A DNA stretch of 14,384 nt from Proteobacteria bacterium UBA1847. Its GTDB lineage: Bacteria; Pseudomonadota; Gammaproteobacteria; Steroidobacterales; Woeseiaceae. The stretch lies in NCBI GenBank assembly GCA_002338605.1, contig DDIP01000151.1:828-15211 (forward strand), written 5' to 3'. This document shows, in pieces, positions 1 through 7,140 of the stretch. Both the position numbers and the translations under genes were made by a program. The notes under the pieces are model-generated. The model saw only the letters and a program-made list of their open reading frames with translations. It had not been told where the DNA came from and did not search any database. The stretch's first letter is position 1; every line of letters begins with the position of its first letter.

Positions 1-286
1 CGGCAGCCGGTACGTCCAGCGAATCGAAGTCTTCTGCGTCAGTTTGCAGCACGTCGGGCCGAAAAACACGTAGCACCGTTTGCCATTCTGCATCGGACGG
101 GTGCAGCATGACGGCAACGCGCCTGACGGATTCGGGAACCATTGCGCTGATCCCGGCGGCTGTCTTCGGTGTCACTTTTCGGACCGAATCGGCAAATACG
201 AATCCGACGGCATCCGCGCCGGCTTCGACCGCAGCTGATACGTCGTCAGCTGTAGTCAGTCCGCAGATTTTCACCTGTAAGTTCAA
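1..286 (-). CDS. trpF: Phosphoribosylanthranilate isomerase, N-terminal part (runs off the window)
   Basis: TrpF isomerises N-(5'-phosphoribosyl)anthranilate to CdRP in cytoplasmic tryptophan synthesis. About 95 N-terminal codons are present; the rest lies beyond base 1. The translation starts LNLQVKICGLTTADD, and VKICG is the TrpF signature holding the catalytic Cys. It continues with AGADAVGFVFADSVRKV and VAVMLHPSDAEW, which match the second and third beta strands of the family. The start is uncertain. A TTG at 286 overlaps the trpC stop as TTGA (4-nt overlap), which suits the coupling of the other junctions. A GTG at 274, just before KICG, is the alternative. TrpF is separate from TrpC here, unlike the fused enterobacterial TrpC-TrpF. 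trpB and trpA would be expected next, outside the window. Confidence 0.9.
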   Translation of the reverse strand, partial: MNLQVKICGLTTADDVSAAVEAGADAVGFVFADSVRKVTPKTAAGISAMVPESVRRVAVMLHPSDAEWQTVLRVFRPDVLQTDAEDFDSLDVPAA

Positions 287-1101
287 TCTGCCGCACCGGC
301 TTCGCGCATCGCGGTAATCAGGGCCGCCGGGTCTTCACTTCTCATCAGCGCGGTGCCTACAAGTGCGACCTGGTAGCCGAGGCCCGCTGCCCGATTGGCA
401 TCGCTAGCCGCATACAGACCGCTCTCCGCAACGCACTTCGCCGCCGGCAGCATCGGCGCCAGTTTGCGCAATCGATCGGGATCGACTTCCAGCGTCCGGA
501 GATTGCGTGTATTGACGCCGATCAGAAGTTGATTGCGGGCTGCTCGATCCTGGTTTGCGGCAATGTCGAGCAGGGCAGACGATCGACGCAAGTCATCTTC
601 GTCGAAAGATTCCAGCAAGACAAACATGTCAAAGTGCCACGCTTCCTGAAGCATCGCGTAGAGTTTTGCATCGCTTAACATCGCAGCGATCAGCAACACA
701 CCACTCGCCCCGGCCTTGCGCGCTTCCAGAATCTGTACCGGTGCAACCAGGAAATCCTTACGCATGACCGGCACCGCCGGCACTGCATCAACCACGTGCT
801 CGAGATGCCGTAATTCTCCATCAAAACGACTGGGTTCTGTCAGCACCGACACTGCCGCAGCACCACCCGCGGCGTAGGCGGTAGCCCTGCTGCGACGAGC
901 GGTCTCAGCATCAATGTGTTCGGCATTGTGCAACAGACCTTCAGCGGGTGACCGTTCCTTGATTTCTGCAATGACATCGAAAGCGCCGAGCTTCAGAGGA
1001 ACGACGGCCTTGTCAAAATCGGAGGAACGAAACCGTGCTTCGTTCAGATCCGCCGCCCGTTCCTGGCTGCTGGTCGCCATTTTTCTCAGGAAATCGCCCA
1101 T
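283..1101 (-). CDS. trpC: Indole-3-glycerol phosphate synthase
   Basis: This enzyme closes the ring of CdRP with loss of CO2 and water to give indole-3-glycerol phosphate, the fourth step of tryptophan synthesis. The 272-residue product has the usual length of a stand-alone IGPS. Visible motifs are IAEIKERSPAEG near 44-55 (E46, K48 and the SP pair), PVMRKDFLV near 111-119 (K115), LLES near 162-165 (E164), GVNTRNLRTLEVD near 195-207 and VAESG near 225-229. These are the expected catalytic and phosphate-binding loops of the TIM barrel. The ATG overlaps the trpD stop by one base (TAATG), and a GGTGG just upstream can act as a weak ribosome binding site. Its stop overlaps the proposed trpF start. 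There is no fused TrpF domain. Confidence 0.97.
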   Translation of the reverse strand: MGDFLRKMATSSQERAADLNEARFRSSDFDKAVVPLKLGAFDVIAEIKERSPAEGLLHNAEHIDAETARRSRATAYAAGGAAAVSVLTEPSRFDGELRHLEHVVDAVPAVPVMRKDFLVAPVQILEARKAGASGVLLIAAMLSDAKLYAMLQEAWHFDMFVLLESFDEDDLRRSSALLDIAANQDRAARNQLLIGVNTRNLRTLEVDPDRLRKLAPMLPAAKCVAESGLYAASDANRAAGLGYQVALVGTALMRSEDPAALITAMREAGAAD

Positions 1102-2126
1102 TAGCCACCAAAGTGCTGTTGCAGACGCGAAAGAAATTTTTCGGCATGACCATCGTCGATGGCAGCCGCCGCTTTGGCGACCCCATCTTTCGCGGTCTTT
1201 GCGATGCCTTGAACTTCGAGCACCAGCGACGTACCCATCAGCAATGCATCCCGGTGCGCTCCCTTGTCATCACCGGTAAATACGCGTTGCAACTCGCGGG
1301 CATTGCGCTCCGCGTCGCCGCCTTCGAGATCACCGGGCCGACAGCGTTTCAGTCCGTAGTCCTCCGGGCCGCGCCGGCTCTCGATGACGCTCCCTGGCCG
1401 CACATCGTAGAGCCAGAACTCGCCCGCCGGCGTTGCCTCGTCCCAACCCGGTTCACCATGCACGACAAACGCACGCTCAAGCGGCATGCCCGACAACGTA
1501 TCGGCCATCAGCTGTGCCGCCTCTTTGCTGTATGCACCAATCAGCTGAAACGGCGGTGCCGCCGGATTGGTCAGTGGACCGAGAACATTGAACACGGTGC
1601 GCACCGACAATGCCGCCCGAATCGGAACGACAGCTTTCATTGCCGGGTGATAGGCCGGTGCGAACAGGAACGTGAAATTCGTCGCCTTGAGGCAGTCGAC
1701 CGCCTCTTTTTCATGCAGTGGCAGCGGCATGCCCAGGCATTCCAGCATGTCCGCACTGCCCGAGCGACTCGAAACCGAGCGGTTGCCGTGCTTGACGACA
1801 CGTGAGCCGCACGCCGCTGCAAGCAGGCCGGTTCCGGTCGAAAGATTGAGGCTTCCGGATCCGTCGCCACCGGTACCGACCGTATCCACCGTCGGCGCAC
1901 CGTCGGGGATCTGTGGATGAATGGCCAGCTCGCGCATGGCCGTCGCAAAGCCACGTATCTCGTCGGCGGTCTCGCCCTTCGCGCGCATACCCGCGAGCAG
2001 CGCACCTGCCAGCGCCGGCTCCAACTCGCCTTCAGCGAGTTTCAACATCAGCTCATAGGCCCGCTTTTCGCCAATTGCCTCACCGTTGAGGAGACTGTCC
2101 AGCAGCAAGCTGTATTCCTTACTCAT
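1101..2126 (-). CDS. trpD: Anthranilate phosphoribosyltransferase
   Basis: TrpD transfers the phosphoribosyl group of PRPP to anthranilate. With the ATG at 2126 the product has 341 residues, normal for an unfused TrpD. The PRPP-binding motif GTGGDGS is at about 84-90, the KHGNRSVSSRSGSADMLE segment at 112-129, and the NVLGPLTNP segment at 180-188. Together these are diagnostic of the family. I chose the ATG at 2126 because it forms an ATGA overlap with the trpG stop and has GGAG five bases upstream. A GTG six bases further upstream (2132) is in frame but lacks that spacing. It lies third in the trpEGDCF order and is translationally coupled on both sides. Confidence 0.97.
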   Translation of the reverse strand: MSKEYSLLLDSLLNGEAIGEKRAYELMLKLAEGELEPALAGALLAGMRAKGETADEIRGFATAMRELAIHPQIPDGAPTVDTVGTGGDGSGSLNLSTGTGLLAAACGSRVVKHGNRSVSSRSGSADMLECLGMPLPLHEKEAVDCLKATNFTFLFAPAYHPAMKAVVPIRAALSVRTVFNVLGPLTNPAAPPFQLIGAYSKEAAQLMADTLSGMPLERAFVVHGEPGWDEATPAGEFWLYDVRPGSVIESRRGPEDYGLKRCRPGDLEGGDAERNARELQRVFTGDDKGAHRDALLMGTSLVLEVQGIAKTAKDGVAKAAAAIDDGHAEKFLSRLQQHFGG

Positions 2127-2722
2127 GGGCACTCCATGCGCATGAAGTTGGTCATCAGCGTGTCCCCTTCCGGCGTCAGGACACTCTCCGGGTGAAACTG
2201 CACACCCTCGATCGGCAGTGTTTTATGGCGCACACCCATGATCACTCCGCCTTCGGCTGTCGCTGTGACCTCAAGGGTCGGCGGCAGGGATCCCGTTTCC
2301 GCACACAGCGAGTGGTAGCGACCCACTTCGAAGGGCTGTGATATTCCCTCGAACACCGTTTTACCGTCATGTTCTATGAGGGATGTCTTGCCATGCATCA
2401 GGCGCTCGGCCCGCACGATATTGCCACCCTGCTGCTGCACGATGCTCTGGTGACCGAGGCAGACACCGAGTACCGGTACACGACCGGCGAAAGCCGCGAT
2501 CATCGCAATGGATACACCGGCGTCCTCCGGCCGGCCCGGGCCCGGCGAAACGACGAGGTGTGTCGGATCGATCGCCAGTCCCTCGTCAACACTGATCATG
2601 TCGTTGCGATACACCATGACCTCGGCACCGTGTGCTGCAAATGCCTGCACGAGGTTATAGGTGAACGAATCGTAGTTATCGATCAGCAGCATTCGTACGT
2701 GAGCGAAGGATTTCGAGGCCAT
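2123..2722 (-). CDS. trpG: Anthranilate synthase component II (glutamine amidotransferase)
   Basis: TrpG releases ammonia from glutamine and passes it to TrpE for anthranilate formation. It is a class I glutamine amidotransferase of about 199 residues. LLIDNYDSFTYNL lies near the N-terminus, VVSPGPGRPEDAG near 57-69, the nucleophile Cys88 in GVCLGHQ, and the His177/Glu179 pair in VQFHPES. The start used is the ATG at 2722. It overlaps the trpE stop as TGATG and has GAGGAGGG about 6-7 bases upstream. A GTG one codon earlier (2725) is possible. An internal ATG at MLLID is nearer the usual family start but has no good ribosome site. The same protein type can serve PabB, but the position between trpE and trpD supports a tryptophan role. 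Confidence 0.96.
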   Translation of the reverse strand: MASKSFAHVRMLLIDNYDSFTYNLVQAFAAHGAEVMVYRNDMISVDEGLAIDPTHLVVSPGPGRPEDAGVSIAMIAAFAGRVPVLGVCLGHQSIVQQQGGNIVRAERLMHGKTSLIEHDGKTVFEGISQPFEVGRYHSLCAETGSLPPTLEVTATAEGGVIMGVRHKTLPIEGVQFHPESVLTPEGDTLMTNFMRMECP

Positions 2723-4104
2723 CACAAGCCCTCCTCGGCCATCTCCAGGGCACGTCGCAATATGGCACTCTTTGCCAGCACTTCCTGATATTCCCTGGCC
2801 GGTACGGAGTCGGCAACGATACCGGCCCCAGCCTGGAAACTGTACTCATCGCCGGCGAATACCAATGTTCGAATGGTGATTGCCTGATCCATGTCGCCAC
2901 TCAGTCCGAAATAACCTGCCGTACCCGCATACAGTCCGCGCCCGACGGATTCCATTTCTTCAATAATCTGCATCGCGCGCACCTTCGGTGCGCCAACCAG
3001 GGTGCCGGCGGGAAAGCTCGCAGCAAACAGGTCGAACTGGTCGAAATTCCCGGCGAGTGTTCCCTGCACACCGCTGACAATATGCATGACATGGCTGTAG
3101 CGTTCGATCGCCCGATAAGGCTCAACCTGCACGCTGCCCGGGCAGGCAACCCGGCCCAGGTCGTTGCGCGCAAGATCCACCAGCATCACGTGCTCTGCGG
3201 CTTCTTTCGGATCTGCCAGCAATGCCCTTTCATTGGCGAGATCTTCTTTGGAGTTCGCACCGCGCGGCAGCGTGCCGGCAATGGGTCGCAGCGACGCGGT
3301 GCTCCCGTGGAGTTTGACCAGCGCTTCAGGTGATGAGCCAACGACCTTGAGGTCACCAAAATCGAAATAGAACATGTAGGGCGAAGGATTCAGCAATCGC
3401 AGCGCCCGGTACACTTCGAATGGCGGCACGTTGGTCTTACCGCGAAACAGCACCGACAGCACAATCTGGTAGATATCACCTGCCACAATGTATTCCTTGC
3501 AGGCCTCGACACGTTCCGAGAATTCCTGCTCGCTCAGGCTCGCTTCGGCTTGCCCGACCGACACAGAGTTTGTTGGCGGTGGAACTGCTCCTCGCAGCAA
3601 CTCGATCACTTTCGTGCGCAATGCCTGCCGATCCGACTCGGGGCCGTCGTGCAGAATGGCAACCCGTCGGGTCAGGTGATCGAAAACCAATAACGATGCC
3701 GGTGCCACGAATGCCGCATCGGGAATGTTCGTCTGCTTTTCGGTGTCCACCGGCAGGCGCTCGAAAAGACGCACAACGTCGTAGCCCGACACACCCACCA
3801 GGCCACCGGCAAATGGCAAATCCCTGTCCGGCTGCGGTCGCGGTGCGATTTCAAGAATCCGCCGCAGCGCGGCCAGGTACTCCTGCCGGTTTTCCGGTCT
3901 TCGCTCCTGCTTGCCGTCGATCGTTAGCGACGACCCGTCCATGCGAACTTCCACGGCATCACCAAAGCCCAGGAACGAGTAGCGCGCGAGCCGTTCGCCA
4001 CCCTCCACGCTCTCCAGCAGGAAGCGCGGGCGAAGTGTCTTGAGCTTCAGATACGCCGACACCGGGGTGTCAAGGTCGGCAGCGATGTCAAAGGGTGCCT
4101 GCAT
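2722..4104 (-). CDS. trpE: Anthranilate synthase component I
   Basis: TrpE converts chorismate to anthranilate with ammonia from TrpG, the committed and feedback-controlled step. The product is 460 residues, a little shorter than many TrpE proteins but complete at both ends. FLLESVEGGERLARYSF at about 28-44 carries the LLES element of the tryptophan allosteric site, and NPSPYMF at 239-245 is the partner segment. The chorismate-binding core shows PIAGT at 274-278. Ala at that place is typical of anthranilate synthase, where aminodeoxychorismate synthases have Lys. EHVMLVDLARNDLG (about 304-317) and GTLVGAPKVRAMQIIEEME (about 368-386) follow. The ATG at 4104 has no strong ribosome site, and no other in-frame start lies between it and the attenuator terminator. 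Expression is probably set by the attenuator at 4146-4271, and enzyme activity by tryptophan inhibition. Confidence 0.97.
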   Translation of the reverse strand: MQAPFDIAADLDTPVSAYLKLKTLRPRFLLESVEGGERLARYSFLGFGDAVEVRMDGSSLTIDGKQERRPENRQEYLAALRRILEIAPRPQPDRDLPFAGGLVGVSGYDVVRLFERLPVDTEKQTNIPDAAFVAPASLLVFDHLTRRVAILHDGPESDRQALRTKVIELLRGAVPPPTNSVSVGQAEASLSEQEFSERVEACKEYIVAGDIYQIVLSVLFRGKTNVPPFEVYRALRLLNPSPYMFYFDFGDLKVVGSSPEALVKLHGSTASLRPIAGTLPRGANSKEDLANERALLADPKEAAEHVMLVDLARNDLGRVACPGSVQVEPYRAIERYSHVMHIVSGVQGTLAGNFDQFDLFAASFPAGTLVGAPKVRAMQIIEEMESVGRGLYAGTAGYFGLSGDMDQAITIRTLVFAGDEYSFQAGAGIVADSVPAREYQEVLAKSAILRRALEMAEEGL

Positions 4105-4145
4105 TGTCTGTGTTGCGGCCTTGGGCCACTCCTGCGTTTGGGCAT

Positions 4146-4182
4146 AAAAAAACCCGTCCCTGTTTGCGGCAGAGACGGGCTT
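4146..4182 (-). terminator. Intrinsic terminator of the trp attenuator
   Basis: On the minus strand the arm GCCCGTCTCTG (4180-4170), a seven-base loop CCGCAAA, and the arm CAGGGACGGGT (4162-4152) form an 11-bp stem with two G·U pairs. Seven T residues follow (4152-4146). Flanking A-U pairs can extend the stem to 13 bp. It lies about 41 bases before the trpE ATG, so it is a premature terminator, not the end of an operon. Confidence 0.92.
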
Positions 4183-4208
4183 CGAATTTCGCGTTGCTCA
4201 GCTAAAAG

Positions 4209-4271
4209 TCAGCCGGCGGCCCCCTCTATTGTGGGCTGCCACCACCAGTTCAGGATGATTTGAGCATTCAT
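4209..4271 (-). CDS. trpL: trp operon leader peptide
   Basis: This 20-codon ORF reads MNAQIILNWWWQPTIEGAAG and ends in TGA. It has three consecutive TGG codons at 4247-4239, which is very unlikely by chance in the leader of a trp operon. The peptide has no function of its own in the classical scheme: when charged Trp-tRNA is scarce the ribosome stalls on the Trp codons and decides which RNA hairpin forms downstream. It lies between the predicted promoter and the terminator before trpE. No Shine-Dalgarno sequence precedes the ATG (the upstream bases are CGGGCCC). That fits the prediction that the transcript begins at or next to the ATG. I infer the function from family knowledge and position; expression is not shown by the sequence. 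Confidence 0.9.
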   Translation of the reverse strand: MNAQIILNWWWQPTIEGAAG

Positions 4272-4278
4272 GGGCCCG

Positions 4279-4307
4279 AGTATTACCGCCACATTCGATA
4301 TCGTCAA
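4279..4307 (-). promoter_or_regulatory. Predicted sigma-70 promoter of the trp operon
   Basis: The -35 candidate TTGACG (4307-4302) matches five of six consensus bases. A 17-base spacer leads to AATACT (4284-4279), which matches four of six. The bases up to the leader ATG are CGGGCCC. Counting from the -10 puts transcription start at 4272 or 4271, that is, at the leader ATG. The promoter lies wholly in the 47-nt gap after the permease stop. I see no obvious TrpR operator palindrome overlapping it. Confidence 0.65.
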
Positions 4308-4318
4308 GCGCGGGAAGG

Positions 4319-6157
4319 TTACAACTGATACAGCATCGGCAGGACGATCGAGAAACCGACCCACATGATGATGGTCAAGGGAATACCAACACGCAGGAAG
4401 TCGGCGAACTTGTAGCCACCGGCCGTCATTACGAGCAGGTTGGTCTGGTAGCCGTACGGTGTCGCAAAACTCATGTTGGCACCGAACAGGACCGCAAGGA
4501 TGAAGGGCTCGGGACTGACACCGAGTTGCGTGGCAATGCTGATCGCGATGGGAGTCCCGATCGCTGCCGCCGCGTTATTGGAGACAATATTCGTCATGAT
4601 GGTCATCAGCAGCATGAAGGCACTGAGGATCATGGGTGCCGGCAATCCCGAGGCGACATTGACAAAGCTGACCGCGAGGTAGTCCGCCATACCGGTATCC
4701 ATCAACGCCTTGCCGAGCGCGAGTGCCGCCACGATGATCATGACAACCGGAATCGACAGGGCACCTGCCGCGTCTCGCCAGGCAAGCGCTCCGGTTGCGA
4801 TCATCAGCCCGAGACCGAGTAGTGCGCTGACGGCGATCGGCATAATGCCGAATGCAGCCAGTCCGACAACGCCGCCCATGATGAATAGTGCGCGTTTCGC
4901 ATGGTGCGTTTGCGGAAGCGTTGTCGCACCATCGAGCACCAGCATCGCGCCATGTTCTTTCAGGTTGGCGATCGCGTCACTGGTGCCCTGAACCAGCAGT
5001 ACGTCACCGGCGCGAAGTCGAATAAGGTTCAGGTCACCGGTAACCTGCGAGCTCGGCGCGCGTGCCCGGTGCAGAGCCAGCGGCAGCAGTCCATAGCTAT
5101 TGGTAAAGCGCGCTGCCGCCAGGCTGCGCAAATGCAGCGGCGAGCCACGTGTGACAACCACTTCCGCGAGGTGCTGACCTTCCGCCTTTAGCGGCGTCTC
5201 GTCATCGATCGGGTGCTCGTTGTCAGCGACGTTATATAGGGTTGCGCCAAGCAGCTGCTCATAGTGCTTCAGGTTTTCCGGCGAATCCTTAACGAACAAC
5301 CGATCGCCGGGCTGGACAATGACAGAGGGTAATTTGGCGAGAAACAGGGTCTCCGTTCGCTGGATCTTGTCGATGCGCAGATTACCCTCGGCCTTCGCCA
5401 GAATTTCCGACAGCGTTGCGCCGTCCGCGAAACCACCCTCCTTGACATGCAACTGCGCACTGAAGATGCGCGGGGACGTGTCTGCCATTGGCGGCGTGCG
5501 ATCCGGCAGCAGTCGCGGAGCAACCAGCCACAGGAACAGCAGCCCGAACCCACCAACAATGGCGACTGGCCAGACCCACTCAAAAAGACTGAACTCGTAC
5601 TGCCCCATATCACGTGCGATACCAACGACCAACAGGTTGGTTGACGTGCCAATCGTCGTTGACATGCCACCGACAATCGTCGCGAGTCCCATCGGTAACA
5701 TGACACCGGAAACCGGGAACTTGGCACGCAGCGAGGCGCCAACAAGAATCGGCATCAACAACACCACGATTGGCGTGTTATTCATGAAAGCGCTGAGTAT
5801 CGCGCCGGCGACAAGCGTAACCAACAGCGCCAGCACCGGCCTTGAGGACCAGGCGCGACTCACAACAGTCGCGAGTGGTTGCAATGCACCGGTCGTCTCA
5901 AGCGCCTTACCGACCATCATCAGCGCACAAATTGCGATCAGCGCCTCATTGCCGAAGCCGGCGAAGAAATCGATGGGCGCAAGGACCACCTCGCCCGCTT
6001 TTTCGTAAGGGACAAGCTGAAAACCGGCAACCAGGATGATGAGGATTGCAAGCGAAGATGACTCAAGCGGAATGTTGTCACGCGTAAACAGGAACAACGC
6101 GACGGCCGTTAATATCAGTACTGCGATTCCGTGGGCATCAGGAGTGATGGCTTGCAA
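4319..6157 (-). CDS. SLC13/DASS-family permease with two TrkA-C (RCK-C) domains
   Basis: This is a predicted inner-membrane, sodium-coupled anion or dicarboxylate transporter of 612 residues. Hydrophobic segments fill about 10-215 and 420-610. The first half has MNNTPIVVLLMPIL (125-138) and IGTSTNLLVVGIA (169-181), the second half SNNAAAAIGTPIAISIA (526-542) and FGANMSFATPYGYQTN (558-573). These paired motifs are typical of the SLC13 fold. Between the halves a soluble stretch of about 228-410 contains two TrkA-C-like repeats, each with an LRAGD- or VQPGD-type turn (IVQPGDRLFV near 280-289, LRAGDVLLVQ near 381-390). Such domains often bind a small ligand and regulate transport. The start is a TTG at 6157 preceded by GAGAG; no in-frame ATG lies near. 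The substrate cannot be told from sequence: sulfate, dicarboxylate and other anions are all possible. Confidence 0.88.
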   Translation of the reverse strand: MQAITPDAHGIAVLILTAVALFLFTRDNIPLESSSLAILIILVAGFQLVPYEKAGEVVLAPIDFFAGFGNEALIAICALMMVGKALETTGALQPLATVVSRAWSSRPVLALLVTLVAGAILSAFMNNTPIVVLLMPILVGASLRAKFPVSGVMLPMGLATIVGGMSTTIGTSTNLLVVGIARDMGQYEFSLFEWVWPVAIVGGFGLLFLWLVAPRLLPDRTPPMADTSPRIFSAQLHVKEGGFADGATLSEILAKAEGNLRIDKIQRTETLFLAKLPSVIVQPGDRLFVKDSPENLKHYEQLLGATLYNVADNEHPIDDETPLKAEGQHLAEVVVTRGSPLHLRSLAAARFTNSYGLLPLALHRARAPSSQVTGDLNLIRLRAGDVLLVQGTSDAIANLKEHGAMLVLDGATTLPQTHHAKRALFIMGGVVGLAAFGIMPIAVSALLGLGLMIATGALAWRDAAGALSIPVVMIIVAALALGKALMDTGMADYLAVSFVNVASGLPAPMILSAFMLLMTIMTNIVSNNAAAAIGTPIAISIATQLGVSPEPFILAVLFGANMSFATPYGYQTNLLVMTAGGYKFADFLRVGIPLTIIMWVGFSIVLPMLYQL

Positions 6158-6215
6158 TACGCTCTCTCATTCGACCAGCGCCTGTCACGGCGACGATCGG
6201 CTACGTTATCCCAGA

Positions 6216-6899
6216 TCACACCTGCTTCGCAACGAGCCCTGCACCTCCGTGGCAACGTACGATGGCCGCCAGTCGCTCATGAAACCCTCTGAAATCATTG
6301 ACATTCCAGTGCTCAATACTGGCATCGCGCTGGAATGCCAGCGAGTCGGCGAATCGCGTCAGCGGTAGCAGATCTGCATAGCGCAGATCTGCGGGCTGAT
6401 CGCGTGGAAACACGTCCCAGGGTGAAATCGTCGTCAGGTTTCGATGCCGGACAGCCACGTCCTGCAATGCGCGTCTCCAGCGCCGTCCCCAGCGGCGCGA
6501 CTGCTTGGTTTGCATGACAAGCGAACCGGCTTCATCAAGTGCCGGGCACCAGCTGCTGGTCACAGCAAGATAACGTGAACGATCATGCAACACCTGGCAC
6601 GCCCATTCCGCGAGTTCTTCCATGTCCCGCAATGTTTGCAGCGAGGTCGGATCGTCACCGCGGCTCTTGACAATATCGCCCCAACCTCGCAGGGCGATCG
6701 CAAGTCGCCGATTGAGCCAACTGTCATATTCCACCAGTGAATCGCTCCATTCAGTCTGATCATGAAGTGTGTCGCCTTCATCGACACAGCACTCAAGCCT
6801 GTTCTTCAATGCACCCAGGGCAAGCGTGCCGTCACCAGCAACAAATGCGGACAGGTCGACCTGCAGCGGCACCCAGGCCGAGTGAGTTGGAACGCGCAT
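6216..6899 (-). CDS. Conserved-looking protein of unknown function (about 227 residues)
   Basis: I do not recognise this family. The product is soluble, with no clear membrane segment. It is rich in Trp and Arg, notably SRRWGRRWRRALQD in the middle and SPWDVFPRDQPADLRYADL further on. The proposed start is the ATG at 6899, giving MRVPTHSAWVPLQVDLSAF, with AGG five bases upstream. An in-frame ATG at 6989 would add 30 residues but has no ribosome site. That extension also crosses a GCCGGC inverted repeat and has a less protein-like composition. The gene lies 58 nt upstream of the permease on the same strand, so the two may be co-transcribed, and it is divergent from yajQ. Codon use looks normal for the window, so I take it as a real gene. 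Confidence 0.65.
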   Translation of the reverse strand: MRVPTHSAWVPLQVDLSAFVAGDGTLALGALKNRLECCVDEGDTLHDQTEWSDSLVEYDSWLNRRLAIALRGWGDIVKSRGDDPTSLQTLRDMEELAEWACQVLHDRSRYLAVTSSWCPALDEAGSLVMQTKQSRRWGRRWRRALQDVAVRHRNLTTISPWDVFPRDQPADLRYADLLPLTRFADSLAFQRDASIEHWNVNDFRGFHERLAAIVRCHGGAGLVAKQV

Positions 6900-6924
6900 G
6901 CAGACCTGTGGTGAAAAGTCGCTC

Positions 6925-6939
6925 GCCGGCTCCGCCGGC
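6925..6939. repeat. Short perfect inverted repeat GCCGGC-tcc-GCCGGC
   Basis: Two 6-bp arms separated by three bases lie between the two candidate starts of the unknown gene, within the yajQ divergent region if the shorter start is right. The surrounding bases are also GC-rich and could be part of a REP-like dispersed palindrome. Alternatively the repeat may arise by chance in GC-rich DNA. Confidence 0.35.
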
Positions 6940-6989
6940 AAAAGCGGGCAGGGCGAAGTGACGACCGACGGTTCGAGAATCAAAAACAT

Positions 6990-7140
6990 AGCTGCATCTT
7001 GCGGTCATGGCCGGTTTCGCGCCGCGCCTCAAACTCGGCGGCTTGTGGAGTTTCAGCCGCGAGCCCCGGAGGTCTGGCACACCTGCCTGCAGCGGTGTAC
7101 CTTTCGTTGCACAGTTGATGCAGCACAAGCGGGACAGGCC
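6990..7140. other. Divergent intergenic region between the unknown gene and yajQ
   Basis: This stretch should hold the promoter for yajQ-ppc on the plus strand, and probably one for the minus-strand gene. I find no convincing -35/-10 pair on either strand and no terminator. If the unknown gene starts at 6899, the non-coding region is about 240 nt. Confidence 0.4.

Larger units (their letters stand above)
4146..4271 (-). promoter_or_regulatory. trp attenuator: leader with competing protector, antiterminator and terminator hairpins
   Basis: Three mutually exclusive structures can be drawn in the leader RNA. The protector pairs UGGCAGCCC (4241-4233, starting at the third Trp codon) with GGGCCGCCG (4222-4214), with one mismatch. 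The antiterminator pairs AGAGGGGGC (4227-4219) with GCCCGUCUCU (4180-4171), giving nine pairs and one bulged G. The terminator uses that same GCCCGUCUCU as its 5' arm. A ribosome stalled at the Trp codons would cover the 5' arm of the protector, freeing 4227-4219 to block the terminator. A ribosome reaching the stop at 4209 would cover 4227-4219 and let the terminator form. This is the textbook logic of ribosome-mediated attenuation; the pairings were drawn by eye. Confidence 0.85.

Noticed and set aside
1035..1805. A 256-codon plus-strand open frame opposite trpC and trpD
   Set aside because: It is antisense to two clear trp genes, is rich in Arg, Cys and His as shadow frames are, and has no recognisable motif.
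4104..4145. Short frame starting at an ATG (4145) directly after the attenuator T run
   Set aside because: It is out of frame with trpE and enters trpE without a ribosome site. The ATG arises by chance at the end of the T tract.
4272..4318. TrpR operator at the trp promoter
   Set aside because: I searched by eye for a palindrome like the enterobacterial TrpR site overlapping the -35/-10 and saw none. Attenuation alone explains the leader.
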